DNA of 27,973 nt from Quadrisphaera sp. GTDB lineage: Bacteria > Actinomycetota > Actinomycetes > Actinomycetales > Quadrisphaeraceae. The stretch lies in NCBI GenBank assembly GCA_029258695.1, contig JARIBR010000106.1, positions 1-27,973 on the forward strand, given 5' to 3'. The position numbers and the translations under genes were made by a program. Under the pieces are notes generated by a model. That model was not told where the DNA came from, ran no database searches, and saw nothing but the letters and a program-made list of their open reading frames with translations. Below, one piece after another: positions 1-8,523 of this stretch. Every line of letters begins with the position of its first letter. The first letter of the stretch is position 1.

Positions 1-1559
1 GCCACGGCGTCGTCGTCGCCCGCCACCGTCACCGTCACCGGTCGCCCGCGGCCGTGGGCGATGGCATTGCCCACGAGGTTGCGCACCACCCGTTCCACCC
101 GGCGACGGTCCACCTCGGCCACGCACGGCGCCGGCGGGACCTGCAGCTCGACGGCGGTGTCGCGAGCACGCGCCAGCGGTGCCGCCTGCTCGACCACGCC
201 GGTGACGATCGCGCGGAGGTCGAGGGCGTCGACGTCGAGGTCGGCCGCGCCGGCGTCGTGGCGGCTGATCTCGAGCAGGTCCGCGAGGAGGTTCTCGAAG
301 TGGTCGACCTGGCTGTTCAGCAGCTCCGCGGAGCGGGCGAGCGCCGGCGGGAAGTCCTCGCGCGACTCGTAGAGCAGCTCACCGGCCATGCGGATGGTCG
401 TCAGCGGGGTCCGCAGCTCGTGGCTGACGTCGGAGACGAAGTGCTGCTGCAGCGCCCCGAGCTCCTCCAGCCGGGTGATCTGGCCGCGGATGCTCTCCGC
501 CATCGCGTTGAAGGAGCGCGCCAGGCGGGCCAGGTCGTCGCGTCCCCGCACGTCCATGCGCTGCTCGAGGTCACCGGCGGCGAGCCGCTCGGCCACGGAG
601 GCGGCGGCGCGCACCGGGCGCACCACCTGGCGGGCCACGACCGCGGCCACCGCGCCGACGAGGATGACCAGCGCCGCGGCGCCGACCAGCAGGACGCGCT
701 GGACGGCGTCGAGCGTCTCCTGCTGGGGCGAGAGGTCGAAGACGAAGTAGAGCTCGTAGGCGCCCACGATCGGCACCTGGACCATCTGGCCGACGGCCAG
801 CGCTGGCGCCACCTCGGCCCCGCGCGGCAGCCCGATGGAGCGCGAGCGCTGCTCGGTGGTCGAGCGCACCGCCTCGCGCAGGTCCGCGGGGACCTGGGCT
901 GCCGTGGCGCCGCTGCCGCCGGCCAGGTCGTCGAAGGTGGACTTCCCCGGGGGGCGCAGGAGCAGGACGGTGACGTCGCCGTCGGACCCGGTGTCCTCGA
1001 GGGTGTCCACGAGGTTCACCGCGATCGAGCGGACGTCGGTGGCGGACTCGATGTCGGCGCCGGCGAACTCCTGCTCGGCCGTGGCTGCGCCCCGGGCCGC
1101 CTGGGTGGTGGCCTGGGCGCGACGGCCGTCGACGAGGCGCTGGCTGATCTCCTCACCCAGGACCAGGCCGATGCCCGTCACGGCGAGGAGGCCCAGGGCC
1201 ACCGTGGTCACCACGACCCGCACCTGCAGGGAGCGGCGCAGCAGCGACGCGCTGGCGGCGACGGGCGTGCGGGCGACGCCCACCGCAGTGCTCAGCCACC
1301 GTCGCCACCGGGTCTCCGGCGTACCAGCGCCCGAGCTCGGGCGCGGGCCTCGTCCCGAGGCGACGCGTCCGCGCAGCGCCACCGCTCGGGCACCCACCCC
1401 TCGACGCAGGGCGGCGAGGTCGCTCGCGGCGGTGCGACGGGGGCGCTCGGTCGGCCCCTGAGCCCTCTGCGGGCGCGAGCCCCCCGGCGGGATGGAGGCC
1501 CGGGGCGGGGTGGAGGGCTGCGTGGCGGGTCGCTCGCCCTGCTCGCGCTGGCTGCTCAC
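1..1559 (-). CDS. mtrB: MtrB sensor histidine kinase, C-terminus cut by window edge
   Basis: Membrane histidine kinase partner of MtrA; in mycobacteria and corynebacteria this pair controls cell-wall metabolism, division and osmotic responses. The visible 519 residues show a long basic Pro/Arg-rich cytoplasmic N-terminus (1-110), a membrane segment (about 113-135), an extracytoplasmic sensor region, a second membrane segment (about 288-309) and a HAMP domain (about 310-362). The HisKA H-box SDVSHELRTPLTTIR places the phospho-accepting His at 380, and the start of the ATPase N-box reads NLVGNAIAHG near 494-503. The rest of the ATPase domain lies beyond base 1. The GTG start at 1559 overlaps the mtrA stop (GTGA), so the two are translationally coupled. 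Identity rests on kinase architecture plus adjacency to a clear mtrA. lpqB, usually next, is outside the window. Confidence 0.93.
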   Translation of the reverse strand, partial: MSSQREQGERPATQPSTPPRASIPPGGSRPQRAQGPTERPRRTAASDLAALRRGVGARAVALRGRVASGRGPRPSSGAGTPETRWRRWLSTAVGVARTPVAASASLLRRSLQVRVVVTTVALGLLAVTGIGLVLGEEISQRLVDGRRAQATTQAARGAATAEQEFAGADIESATDVRSIAVNLVDTLEDTGSDGDVTVLLLRPPGKSTFDDLAGGSGATAAQVPADLREAVRSTTEQRSRSIGLPRGAEVAPALAVGQMVQVPIVGAYELYFVFDLSPQQETLDAVQRVLLVGAAALVILVGAVAAVVARQVVRPVRAAASVAERLAAGDLEQRMDVRGRDDLARLARSFNAMAESIRGQITRLEELGALQQHFVSDVSHELRTPLTTIRMAGELLYESREDFPPALARSAELLNSQVDHFENLLADLLEISRHDAGAADLDVDALDLRAIVTGVVEQAAPLARARDTAVELQVPPAPCVAEVDRRRVERVVRNLVGNAIAHGRGRPVTVTVAGDDDAV

Positions 1560-2257
1560 CGGCCGCCCGCTTTGTAGCCGACCCCCCGCACCGTCAGGAC
1601 CACCTCGGGGTTCTCGGGGTCGTGCTCGACCTTGGCGCGCAGACGCTGGACGTGGACGTTGACGAGCCGGGTGTCCCCGGCGTGGCGGTACCCCCAGACC
1701 TGCTCGAGGAGCTGCTCACGGGTGAAGACCTGGCCGGGACGCCGCGCCAGGGCGACGAGGAGGTCGAACTCCAGGGGGGTGAGCTGGATCGCGCTCTGGT
1801 CGCGCCGCACCGCGTGGCCGGGCACGTCGATGGTGATGCCGGCCACCGACAGGTGCTCGGGCAGCGCCTCGGCGCCCGCCTGCGCGGGGCCGGTCGTGTC
1901 ACGCCGCAGCCGGGCGCGCACCCGCGCCACGAGCTCCTTGGGCTTGAAGGGCTTGGGCACGTAGTCGTCGGCGCCCACCTCGAGGCCGCGCACCACGTCC
2001 CCGGTGTCCGATCGCGCCGTGAGCATGATGATCGGCACCATCGACTCCGCCCGGATGCGGCGGCAGACCTCGAACCCGTCCATCCCCGGGAGCATGAGGT
2101 CGAGCAGCACCACGTCGGGACGGGTGCGGCGCAGGGCGTCGAGGCCGGTGGGTCCATCGGGGCAGGTGGTCACCTCGAGGCCCTCGCCGCTGAGCGTGAT
2201 GTTGATCATCTCTGCCAGGGCGAGGTCGTCGTCGACCACGAGCACGCGTCCTCTCAC
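1556..2257 (-). CDS. mtrA: MtrA DNA-binding response regulator
   Basis: OmpR/PhoB-type response regulator of 233 residues, phosphorylated by MtrB and binding DNA to control cell-division, cell-wall and replication-linked genes in actinobacteria. The receiver domain (about 4-115) has the acidic pocket VVDDD, phospho-acceptor Asp53 in LLDLMLPGMDG, Thr80 and Lys102 in PKPFKPKELVARV. The winged-helix domain (about 135-230) ends with RLRAKVEHDPENPEVVLTVRG. Length and motifs match mycobacterial MtrA (about 228 aa). The GTG start at 2257 has an AGAGGA ribosome site about 8 bases upstream. The stop overlaps the mtrB start. The thymidylate kinase gene that separates mtrA from sahH in M. tuberculosis is absent; ahcY follows directly. 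Confidence 0.96.
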   Translation of the reverse strand: MRGRVLVVDDDLALAEMINITLSGEGLEVTTCPDGPTGLDALRRTRPDVVLLDLMLPGMDGFEVCRRIRAESMVPIIMLTARSDTGDVVRGLEVGADDYVPKPFKPKELVARVRARLRRDTTGPAQAGAEALPEHLSVAGITIDVPGHAVRRDQSAIQLTPLEFDLLVALARRPGQVFTREQLLEQVWGYRHAGDTRLVNVHVQRLRAKVEHDPENPEVVLTVRGVGYKAGGR

Positions 2258-2286
2258 CGGCCGATCCTCTCACCCGCCCCCGCGCA

Positions 2287-2318
2287 GGAGGGCTCCCGCG
2301 CGGGGGCGGGAGCCCTCC
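2287..2318 (-). terminator. Strong hairpin between ahcY and mtrA
   Basis: Perfect inverted repeat with arms GGAGGGCTCCCGC (2287-2299) and GCGGGAGCCCTCC (2306-2318): a 13-bp stem with a 6-base loop. It lies between the ahcY stop and the mtrA start, both on the minus strand. No U-tract follows, as is common in very GC-rich actinobacteria. It probably terminates or attenuates ahcY transcription before mtrAB. Confidence 0.65.
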
Positions 2319-2340
2319 GTGGCCGGATTCGGGACCGGTA

Positions 2341-2380
2341 TGCCGGTGCGCCGGTGCGCCGGTGCGCCGATGCGCCGACG
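2341..2380. repeat. Five 8-bp tandem units at the ahcY 3' end
   Basis: Five tandem octamers close to CGCCGGTG: the first starts with T, the second and third are perfect, and the last two carry one or two substitutions. The array ends three bases from the ahcY stop codon (2384-2386). It is non-coding. Confidence 0.8.
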
Positions 2381-2383
2381 ACC

Positions 2384-3898
<1,515 letters not shown>

Positions 3899-4089
3899 GG
3901 GGAGAACCTTCCGGTGGATGACGTCGAGGGGCGCGCTCCGCGACGAGCCGGGACCCGTGAGCCCCTCGATCCCGGGAAAGGAGGGTGCCCGAGGAGAGGG
4001 CGACGGCCGAGGGGCCGGCGTCATCGTCGTGGAGCGCAGCCCGGCGCGGTCCGTCTGGACCCGTGGTCATCGCCGACGCCGGACCACCC

Positions 4090-4128
4090 AGCGTAGCCCC
4101 GCTGGTCAAGACCGGCCGGTCTTGACCA
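4090..4128 (-). promoter_or_regulatory. Candidate ahcY promoter with McbR-like palindromic operator
   Basis: A 26-bp perfect palindrome at 4103-4128 has arms reading TGGTCAAGACCGG. Its centre is AAGAC-N6-GTCTT. The operator I recall for the SAH-responsive TetR repressor McbR of Corynebacterium glutamicum is TAGAC-N6-GTCTA, so spacing and the AGAC/GTCT core agree and only the outermost base pair differs. On the minus strand a TANNNT hexamer (TACGCT, 4095-4090) lies 8 bases downstream, so the palindrome covers the -35 region, suitable for repression. Transcription would start near 4083, giving a leader of about 185 bases. The palindrome is certain; the regulator is inferred. Confidence 0.55.
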
Positions 4129-4137
4129 CCCCCTGAG

Positions 4138-4161
4138 CAGCACTCGCTCGACGAAGTGCTG
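4138..4161. other. Hairpin sharing its arm with the neighbouring one
   Basis: Inverted repeat with arms CAGCACT (4138-4144) and AGTGCTG (4155-4161). The right half, GACGAAGTGCTG, is nearly identical to the right half of the hairpin at 4178-4205 (GACGAAGTGCGG). The pair could be a two-site operator or a duplicated terminator. Confidence 0.5.
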
Positions 4162-4177
4162 TTCCCGACACCCCTGA

Positions 4178-4205
4178 CACCGCACTTCGCCGACGAAGTG
4201 CGGTG
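4178..4205 (-). terminator. 12-bp stem hairpin downstream of the CDF gene
   Basis: Perfect 12-bp inverted repeat with a CCGA tetraloop (arms 4178-4189 and 4194-4205, core CCGCACTTCG). It lies about 106 bases beyond the stop of the leftward CDF gene and before the ahcY promoter region, so a terminator is the simplest reading. There is no U-tract. Confidence 0.5.
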
Positions 4206-4238
4206 GGTGAGCGCCGGTGCGGTGGGTGAGCGCCGGTG
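4201..4238. repeat. 19-bp perfect tandem duplication
   Basis: Two perfect copies of CGGTGGGTGAGCGCCGGTG (4201-4219 and 4220-4238), followed by a degenerate GGGT run. The first copy overlaps the right arm of the adjoining hairpin. Non-coding. Confidence 0.85.
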
Positions 4239-4311
4239 TGATGGGTGGGTGGGTGGTTACCAGGCGGTGGAGGGGGCTGGGGCCCTGACGGCACGCGGGT
4301 CGGCCCCGCGC

Positions 4312-5235
4312 TCACCCCTGACGGGGGGCCGAGCGGCGGACGTCGGGCTCGAGGTAGATGACACGAGCCATGGGCACCGCCGCGCGCACCCGGGCCTCCG
4401 CGGCGTCGATCGCGTCGGCCACCTCGTCGGCGCTCTCCGCGGAGGGCACGGCGATCTTCGCGGCGACGAGCAGCTCCTCGGGCCCGAGGTGCAGGGTGCG
4501 CAGATGGATCACCCCGTCCACGCCGTCTCCGGGCAGGGCCTCCTCGATGGCGCGGCGCTGCGCGGCGACCGCGCTCTCGCCGATGAGCAGGGACTTCATC
4601 TCGATCGCCAGCACCACGGCGATGATCACGAGGAGCACGCCGATGCAGGCGGTGCCGGCGGCGTCGAAACGCCCGTCACCGGTGAGCAGGGTGAGCCCGA
4701 CGCCGGCGAGCGCGAGCACCAGGCCGACGAGCGCGCCGAAGTCCTCGAGCAGCACGATCGGCAGCTCCGGGGCCTTGGCGTGGCGCACGAAGGCCACGAG
4801 GGACTGCTCGCCGCGCACGGCGTTCGTCTCCTTCAGCGCGGTGCGGAAGGACAGGCCCTCCAGGACGATGGCCACCAGCAGGACCGTGACCGGGACCCAC
4901 TGCCACGACGTGATGCCCTCCGGCTCCTGCCACTTGTGGTAGGCCTCGTAGAGCGCGAACAGCCCTCCGACGGCGAAGAGCACCACCGAGACGACGAAGC
5001 CGTAGACGTAGCGCTCGCGCCCGAAGCCGAACGGGTGCTCGGGCGTGGCGGCGCGGCGCGCCCGCTTGCCACCGAGGAGCAGCAGCGCCTGGTTGGCGGA
5101 GTCGGCGACCGAGTGGACGCCCTCCGCAAGCATGGAGGACGCGCCCGTGAGGGCGAACGCCCCGAACTTGGTCACCGCGATGCCGAGGTTCGCGCCGAGC
5201 GCGGCGTAGATCGCGGTGGTGCTGCCGTGGGCCAC
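4312..5235 (-). CDS. Cation diffusion facilitator (CDF) family metal transporter
   Basis: Inner-membrane divalent-metal exporter of 307 residues, probably proton-coupled efflux of zinc or a similar metal. The first domain has EGVHSVADSANQ, with the conserved metal-binding His41 and Asp45 in transmembrane helix 2. Further hydrophobic segments lie near 78-97, 112-130, 160-184 and 193-215. The second metal motif is LLEDFGALVGL (Glu164/Asp165) instead of the usual HxxxD, a variant I associate with the SLC30A9-like branch, so metal specificity is open. Residues 225-300 look like the cytoplasmic dimerisation domain. The GTG start at 5235 is preceded by AAGGAG. The pairing with ahcY also occurs in Streptomyces, as I recall; I know of no functional link. 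Confidence 0.9.
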   Translation of the reverse strand: MAHGSTTAIYAALGANLGIAVTKFGAFALTGASSMLAEGVHSVADSANQALLLLGGKRARRAATPEHPFGFGRERYVYGFVVSVVLFAVGGLFALYEAYHKWQEPEGITSWQWVPVTVLLVAIVLEGLSFRTALKETNAVRGEQSLVAFVRHAKAPELPIVLLEDFGALVGLVLALAGVGLTLLTGDGRFDAAGTACIGVLLVIIAVVLAIEMKSLLIGESAVAAQRRAIEEALPGDGVDGVIHLRTLHLGPEELLVAAKIAVPSAESADEVADAIDAAEARVRAAVPMARVIYLEPDVRRSAPRQG

Positions 5236-5303
5236 GGGAGTCTCCTTCGTCGGGCGGGATCACCGGTCGGCGCCGCGGCGCACAGTGTGCCGCGCGCCGA
5301 GGA

Positions 5304-5323
5304 CACGGGGGGTGACCCCCGTG
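5304..5323. other. 8-bp stem hairpin between divergent genes
   Basis: Arms CACGGGGG (5304-5311) and CCCCCGTG (5316-5323) with a GTGA loop, in the 145-base gap between the CDF gene and the kinase gene. It lies upstream of both genes, so it is more likely an operator than a terminator. The remainder of the gap shows nothing clear. Confidence 0.4.
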
Positions 5324-5380
5324 GGCGAGCGCCCGGTGGCGTCATGGCGCGCCGCCCCCGCGGGCTGCCAGGGTGGCGGC

Positions 5381-6739
5381 ATGACCCTCACCGCCAGGCC
5401 GCCGACGATCGCGGGCCCACCGTCGGCGGGGCCGGGTGACGGCCGGGCGGGCACGACGGCGGGCAGACGGGGCGGTGCGCTCCGCCTCGCCGGCGCCCTC
5501 ACCGTCCGGGGCCTGGCCGGCACCGCCCACGTCGTCCTCGACCTGCTGTGGGGCGGGCTCCTCGCCACGGTGGCCTGGGTGCTCGTCGTCGCCGGCGTCT
5601 CGGGCCTCTCGGCCTTCCTCATCGGCGCGGTGGTCCTCTTCGGGGTGCTGGTCGGCGCCCGCGGCGCGGCCGTGCTCGAGCGGGCCCGCTTCGCGGCGGT
5701 GCTCGGCGAGGACGTCCCCGCGCCCGCCCCGGTCGGCCAGGGCACCGCGTGGCAGCGCGCCGGTCGCGTCGTCGTCGACGGCGCGACGTGGCGGGCCCTC
5801 GCCTGGGTGCTGGTGGTGCCGCTGCTGGGCCTGGTGTGGACCGTGGTGGTCGTGGGCCTGTGGTCCGCGGCGCTGGTGCTCGTGACCACGCCCCTGTGGG
5901 CACGGCTGGTCACCGGGTCCGACGTCCCCGCGGTGACCAGCGCCCTGTCCGGCACCGCCGGCGCCACGGCTGCCGTGCTCGCCGGGCTGCTCCTCGTGCC
6001 GGCGGCCCTGCTCGCGGCGTCCGGCTGCGCCCGCGCCGACACCTCGCTCGCCCGCGTCCTGCTCGGTGCGAGCGCCGTGGCCACGCTCGACCGCCGCGTC
6101 CAGACGCTCACCCTCACCCGCCAGGCCGCGGTGGACGCCGCGGACGCGGAGCGCCGCCGCATCGAGCGGGACCTCCACGACGGCGCCCAGCAGCGGCTCG
6201 TGGCGCTCGCGGTGACCCTCGGGATGGCCTCCAGCGCGCTGCAGGACGACGCCGGCGCCTCCCCGCGCGCCCGTGAGCTGGTGGCGACCGCCCACGGCGA
6301 GGCCAAGGCAGCGGTCGCCGAGCTGCGAGACCTCGCCCGCGGCATCCATCCCGCGGTGCTCACCGATCGCGGGCTCGACGCCGCGCTCTCGGCGCTGGCG
6401 GCCCGGTGCCCGGTCCCGGTGAGCGTGGACGTGGCGCCGGCCGCCCGGGGACGCTGCTCACCGACGGTGGAGGCCACGGCGTACTTCGTCGTCGCCGAGG
6501 CGCTGACCAACGTCGCCCGCCACTCCGGGGCGACCCGGTGCCGCGTGGCGGTCGACCGGCTCGGGGACCGCCTGCTCCTGCTCGTCGAGGACGACGGACG
6601 CGGCGGCGCCAGGGCTGCCGCGGGTGGAGGGCTGGCGGGTCTCGGTCAGCGCGTCGCCGGTGTCGACGGCGCGCTCGAGCTCTCGAGCCCGCCCGGTGGA
6701 CCGACCCGGCTCAGCGTCGACCTCCCGTGCGCGTCGTGA
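5381..6739 (+). CDS. NarL/DesK-type sensor histidine kinase
   Basis: Membrane sensor kinase of 452 residues. The N-terminal half has hydrophobic segments near 50-72, 78-95, 140-165 and 195-214, arranged like the 'putative sensor' domain (PF13796 type). The HisKA_3 dimerisation domain has ERRRIERDLHDGAQQRL, with phospho-acceptor His266. The ATPase domain shows the N-box EALTNVARHSGAT, the G1-like EDDGRGG and GGGLAGLGQRV. ATG at 5381 is chosen over an in-frame ATG at 5216 because translation upstream is unlike the family and overlaps the divergent CDF start. A CAGGGT hexamer six bases before the ATG could be a weak leaderless -10. The stop overlaps the start of the response regulator, so the two are coupled. 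The signal is unknown; the downstream DUF4097 gene suggests envelope stress. Confidence 0.92.
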   Translation: MTLTARPPTIAGPPSAGPGDGRAGTTAGRRGGALRLAGALTVRGLAGTAHVVLDLLWGGLLATVAWVLVVAGVSGLSAFLIGAVVLFGVLVGARGAAVLERARFAAVLGEDVPAPAPVGQGTAWQRAGRVVVDGATWRALAWVLVVPLLGLVWTVVVVGLWSAALVLVTTPLWARLVTGSDVPAVTSALSGTAGATAAVLAGLLLVPAALLAASGCARADTSLARVLLGASAVATLDRRVQTLTLTRQAAVDAADAERRRIERDLHDGAQQRLVALAVTLGMASSALQDDAGASPRARELVATAHGEAKAAVAELRDLARGIHPAVLTDRGLDAALSALAARCPVPVSVDVAPAARGRCSPTVEATAYFVVAEALTNVARHSGATRCRVAVDRLGDRLLLLVEDDGRGGARAAAGGGLAGLGQRVAGVDGALELSSPPGGPTRLSVDLPCAS

Positions 6740-7539
6740 ACGGCGCGAGCGACGCGAGCGCCGCCGCGGCGCCCCCGCTGCGCATCGTCATCGCCGAGGA
6801 CTCGGTGCTGCTGCGCGAGGGACTGGTGCGGCTGCTCACCGACTCCGGGCTCGAGGTGGTCGCGGCCGTGGGCACCGCCGAGGACCTCCTGCGCGTGGTC
6901 GACGACGTCGCAGCGCCGCAGGACGGCGCTCCCGACCGCAGCCCCGACGTGGCCATCATCGACGTGCGGATGCCGCCGACGCACACCGACGAGGGCATCC
7001 GTGCGGCTCTCGTGCTCCGGGCCGGCCACCCGGACCTGGGCGTCCTCGTGCTGTCCCAGTACGTCGAGGAGCGCTACGCCACCGACCTGCTGGGGAGCTC
7101 GCGCGCCCGCGGCGGGGGTGTCGGCTACCTGCTCAAGGACCGCGTGGCCGACGTGCGCGAGTTCGTCGACGCCGTGCGGCGCGTGGCAGCCGGGCAGACC
7201 GCGCTGGACCCGGAGGTCGTCGGCCAGCTCGTCGCCCGCAGCCGCGCGGACTCCCCCGTCGCGACGTTGACCCCGCGCGAGCGCGACGTGCTCGGGCTCA
7301 TGGCGGAGGGCCGCACGAACGCCGCCATCGCGGCGGAGCTGTTCGTGACCGACGGGGCCGTGGAGAAGCACGTCTCGAGCATCTTCGCCAAGCTCGGCCT
7401 GGCACCCACCACCAGCGACCACCGCCGGGTGCTCGCGGTCCTCGCCCACCTCGAGCACGGCGCCGGCGACCAGCAGCCCTCCGCCGCGTACCCCCCGGGC
7501 TTCCCGTACCCCCAGCACCCTGCCCGGAGGACGCCGTGA
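6736..7539 (+). CDS. LuxR-family response regulator, partner of upstream kinase
   Basis: Two-domain response regulator of 267 residues. The receiver domain (about 15-150) has acidic Glu21/Asp22 in IVIAEDSVLLREG, phospho-acceptor Asp76 in DVAIIDVRMPP and the Lys in GYLLKDRV. The LuxR-type helix-turn-helix reads LTPRERDVLGLMAEGRTN followed by VEKHVSSIFAKLGL. The C-terminal 25 residues are a Pro-rich tail. GTG at 6736 overlaps the kinase stop (GTGA); another GTG at 6727 in the same frame would add three residues. It presumably regulates its own operon, including the DUF4097 gene that begins inside its stop codon. Confidence 0.93.
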   Translation: MNGASDASAAAAPPLRIVIAEDSVLLREGLVRLLTDSGLEVVAAVGTAEDLLRVVDDVAAPQDGAPDRSPDVAIIDVRMPPTHTDEGIRAALVLRAGHPDLGVLVLSQYVEERYATDLLGSSRARGGGVGYLLKDRVADVREFVDAVRRVAAGQTALDPEVVGQLVARSRADSPVATLTPRERDVLGLMAEGRTNAAIAAELFVTDGAVEKHVSSIFAKLGLAPTTSDHRRVLAVLAHLEHGAGDQQPSAAYPPGFPYPQHPARRTP

Positions 7540-8441
7540 GCGCCACCGTGCAGCGCCCGGCCGAGGGTGCGCCGAGCCCCCACGACACCGCGGGCAGCAC
7601 GCCTCACGACGAACCGCCCCGCGGAGCGCCCGGTCGGCCCGGGGCCGGTCGGCCCGGGGCCGGTCGGCCCGGGGCCGGCGGGACGGTCCTGCTCCTCCTC
7701 GGCCTCCTGGCGGCCCTCGCCCTCACCGCCGGCACGGCGCTGAGCGTGGTCGGCCTGCTCGTCCGTCAGGAGAGCGTGGAGCGCGCGCGCTTCACGGGCG
7801 TCGAGGCGGTCGGGGTGGACGCCCGGTGCGCCGGGGACGTGAGCGTGGTCGCGGACCCGACCCTGGCGGCCGGCACCGCGGAGGTCGCGTGGCAGGAGCG
7901 CTGGTCGGTGACGAGGCCGGTGCGCGAGGCCGAGGTCGTCGACGGACGGCTGGAGCTGGCGACGGGGTGCTCGACGATCGGTCTCCGGTCGTCGAGCAGC
8001 AGCGACCTCGTGCTCCGCCTCGCCGACGGCTCGCGCGTCCTGGTGGACGTGGAGGTCGGTGACGTCCTGGTGGACGGCGTGGCGGGCGGCGTGGCGGTCA
8101 CCAGCGGTGCGGGCGACGTGGACGTCCGGCGCGCCGGCGGAGCCGTGGACGTGCGCTCGGGCATGGGAGACGTCGGGGTCGCCGGCCGGGTGAGCTCCGG
8201 TCGGCTGAGCACCGGGCTCGGCGACGTGCGTCTGCGCTCGAGCACCGTCCCCGACGAGGTGGTCGTCGAGGCCGGCGTCGGCGACGTCCTCGTGGACCTC
8301 CCGGGCACCGGGACCTACGACGTCTCGGTGGAGGCCGGGGGCGGTGAGGGCCGGGTCGACGTGCGGGACGAGCCCGGGTCCCCCCACCGCGTCTCCGTCA
8401 CCGCCGGGACCGGTGACGTCACGGTGCGCCCGGCCCCGTGA
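7536..8441 (+). CDS. DUF4097-type membrane-anchored protein
   Basis: 301 residues: a Pro/Gly/Arg-rich cytoplasmic tail (1-49) with three GRPGA repeats, one membrane segment (about 50-76), and an external repetitive beta-rich domain. The external part has recurring GDV motifs about 15-20 residues apart (VEVGDVLVDGV, SGAGDVDVRR, SGMGDVGV, TGLGDVRL, AGVGDVLVDL, AGTGDVTV), typical of DUF4097/LiaF-like beta-solenoids. The GTG start at 7536 overlaps the regulator's stop (GTGA), making a three-gene coupled unit. LiaF-like proteins often inhibit or modulate their cognate kinase, so a role as accessory regulator is plausible but inferred. The domain assignment is by pattern. Confidence 0.8.
   Translation: MSATVQRPAEGAPSPHDTAGSTPHDEPPRGAPGRPGAGRPGAGRPGAGGTVLLLLGLLAALALTAGTALSVVGLLVRQESVERARFTGVEAVGVDARCAGDVSVVADPTLAAGTAEVAWQERWSVTRPVREAEVVDGRLELATGCSTIGLRSSSSSDLVLRLADGSRVLVDVEVGDVLVDGVAGGVAVTSGAGDVDVRRAGGAVDVRSGMGDVGVAGRVSSGRLSTGLGDVRLRSSTVPDEVVVEAGVGDVLVDLPGTGTYDVSVEAGGGEGRVDVRDEPGSPHRVSVTAGTGDVTVRPAP
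7632..7676. repeat. Three perfect 15-bp tandem copies, coding
   Basis: GGTCGGCCCGGGGCC three times in a row (7632-7646, 7647-7661, 7662-7676), encoding GRPGA x3 just before the membrane segment of the DUF4097 protein. The unit is a multiple of three, so copy-number changes keep the frame. Confidence 0.9.
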
Positions 8442-8472
8442 ACCAGGCCGCCCCGCCTGACCACCCGGGCCA

Positions 8473-8523
8473 GCGCAACGATCAGCTCAGCGCAACGGTC
8501 AGCTCAGCGCGCCGGTCAGCTCA
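8473..8523. repeat. Three 17-bp tandem copies spanning a stop codon
   Basis: GCGCAACGATCAGCTCA (8473-8489), GCGCAACGGTCAGCTCA (8490-8506) and GCGCGCCGGTCAGCTCA (8507-8523). The third copy contains the stop codon of the minus-strand SIS gene (8516-8518) and its last codons; the other two lie beyond it. The 3' end of the gene seems to have been duplicated outward into the 74-base gap between the convergent genes. Confidence 0.9.

Larger units (their letters stand above)
3899..4311. other. ahcY-CDF intergenic region: leader, palindrome, hairpins, tandem repeat
   Basis: About 410 bases without a convincing gene, between the ahcY start and the stop of the CDF gene. From ahcY outward it holds a probable 185-base untranslated leader, a -10-like TACGCT (minus strand, 4095-4090), a 26-bp perfect palindrome (4103-4128), two related hairpins (4138-4161 and 4178-4205) and a 19-bp tandem duplication (4201-4238). 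The short minus-strand frame at 4106-4315 is Pro/His/Arg-rich and looks non-coding. Confidence 0.7.

Noticed and set aside
1..1559. mtrB as a truncated or broken gene
   Set aside because: The frame is intact to base 1; the missing C-terminus is due only to the window edge.
3899..4083. SAH riboswitch in the ahcY leader
   Set aside because: I could not match the conserved core of the SAH aptamer or of SAM-I/SAM-IV aptamers in this leader; a covariance-model search (Infernal/Rfam) would settle it.
4106..4315. 69-codon minus-strand frame between ahcY and the CDF gene
   Set aside because: Its translation is Pro/His/Arg-rich, it spans the hairpins and tandem repeat, and no ribosome site was seen.
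8473..8523. Tandem repeats as a CRISPR array
   Set aside because: The units are directly adjacent with no spacers, and no cas genes are present in the window.
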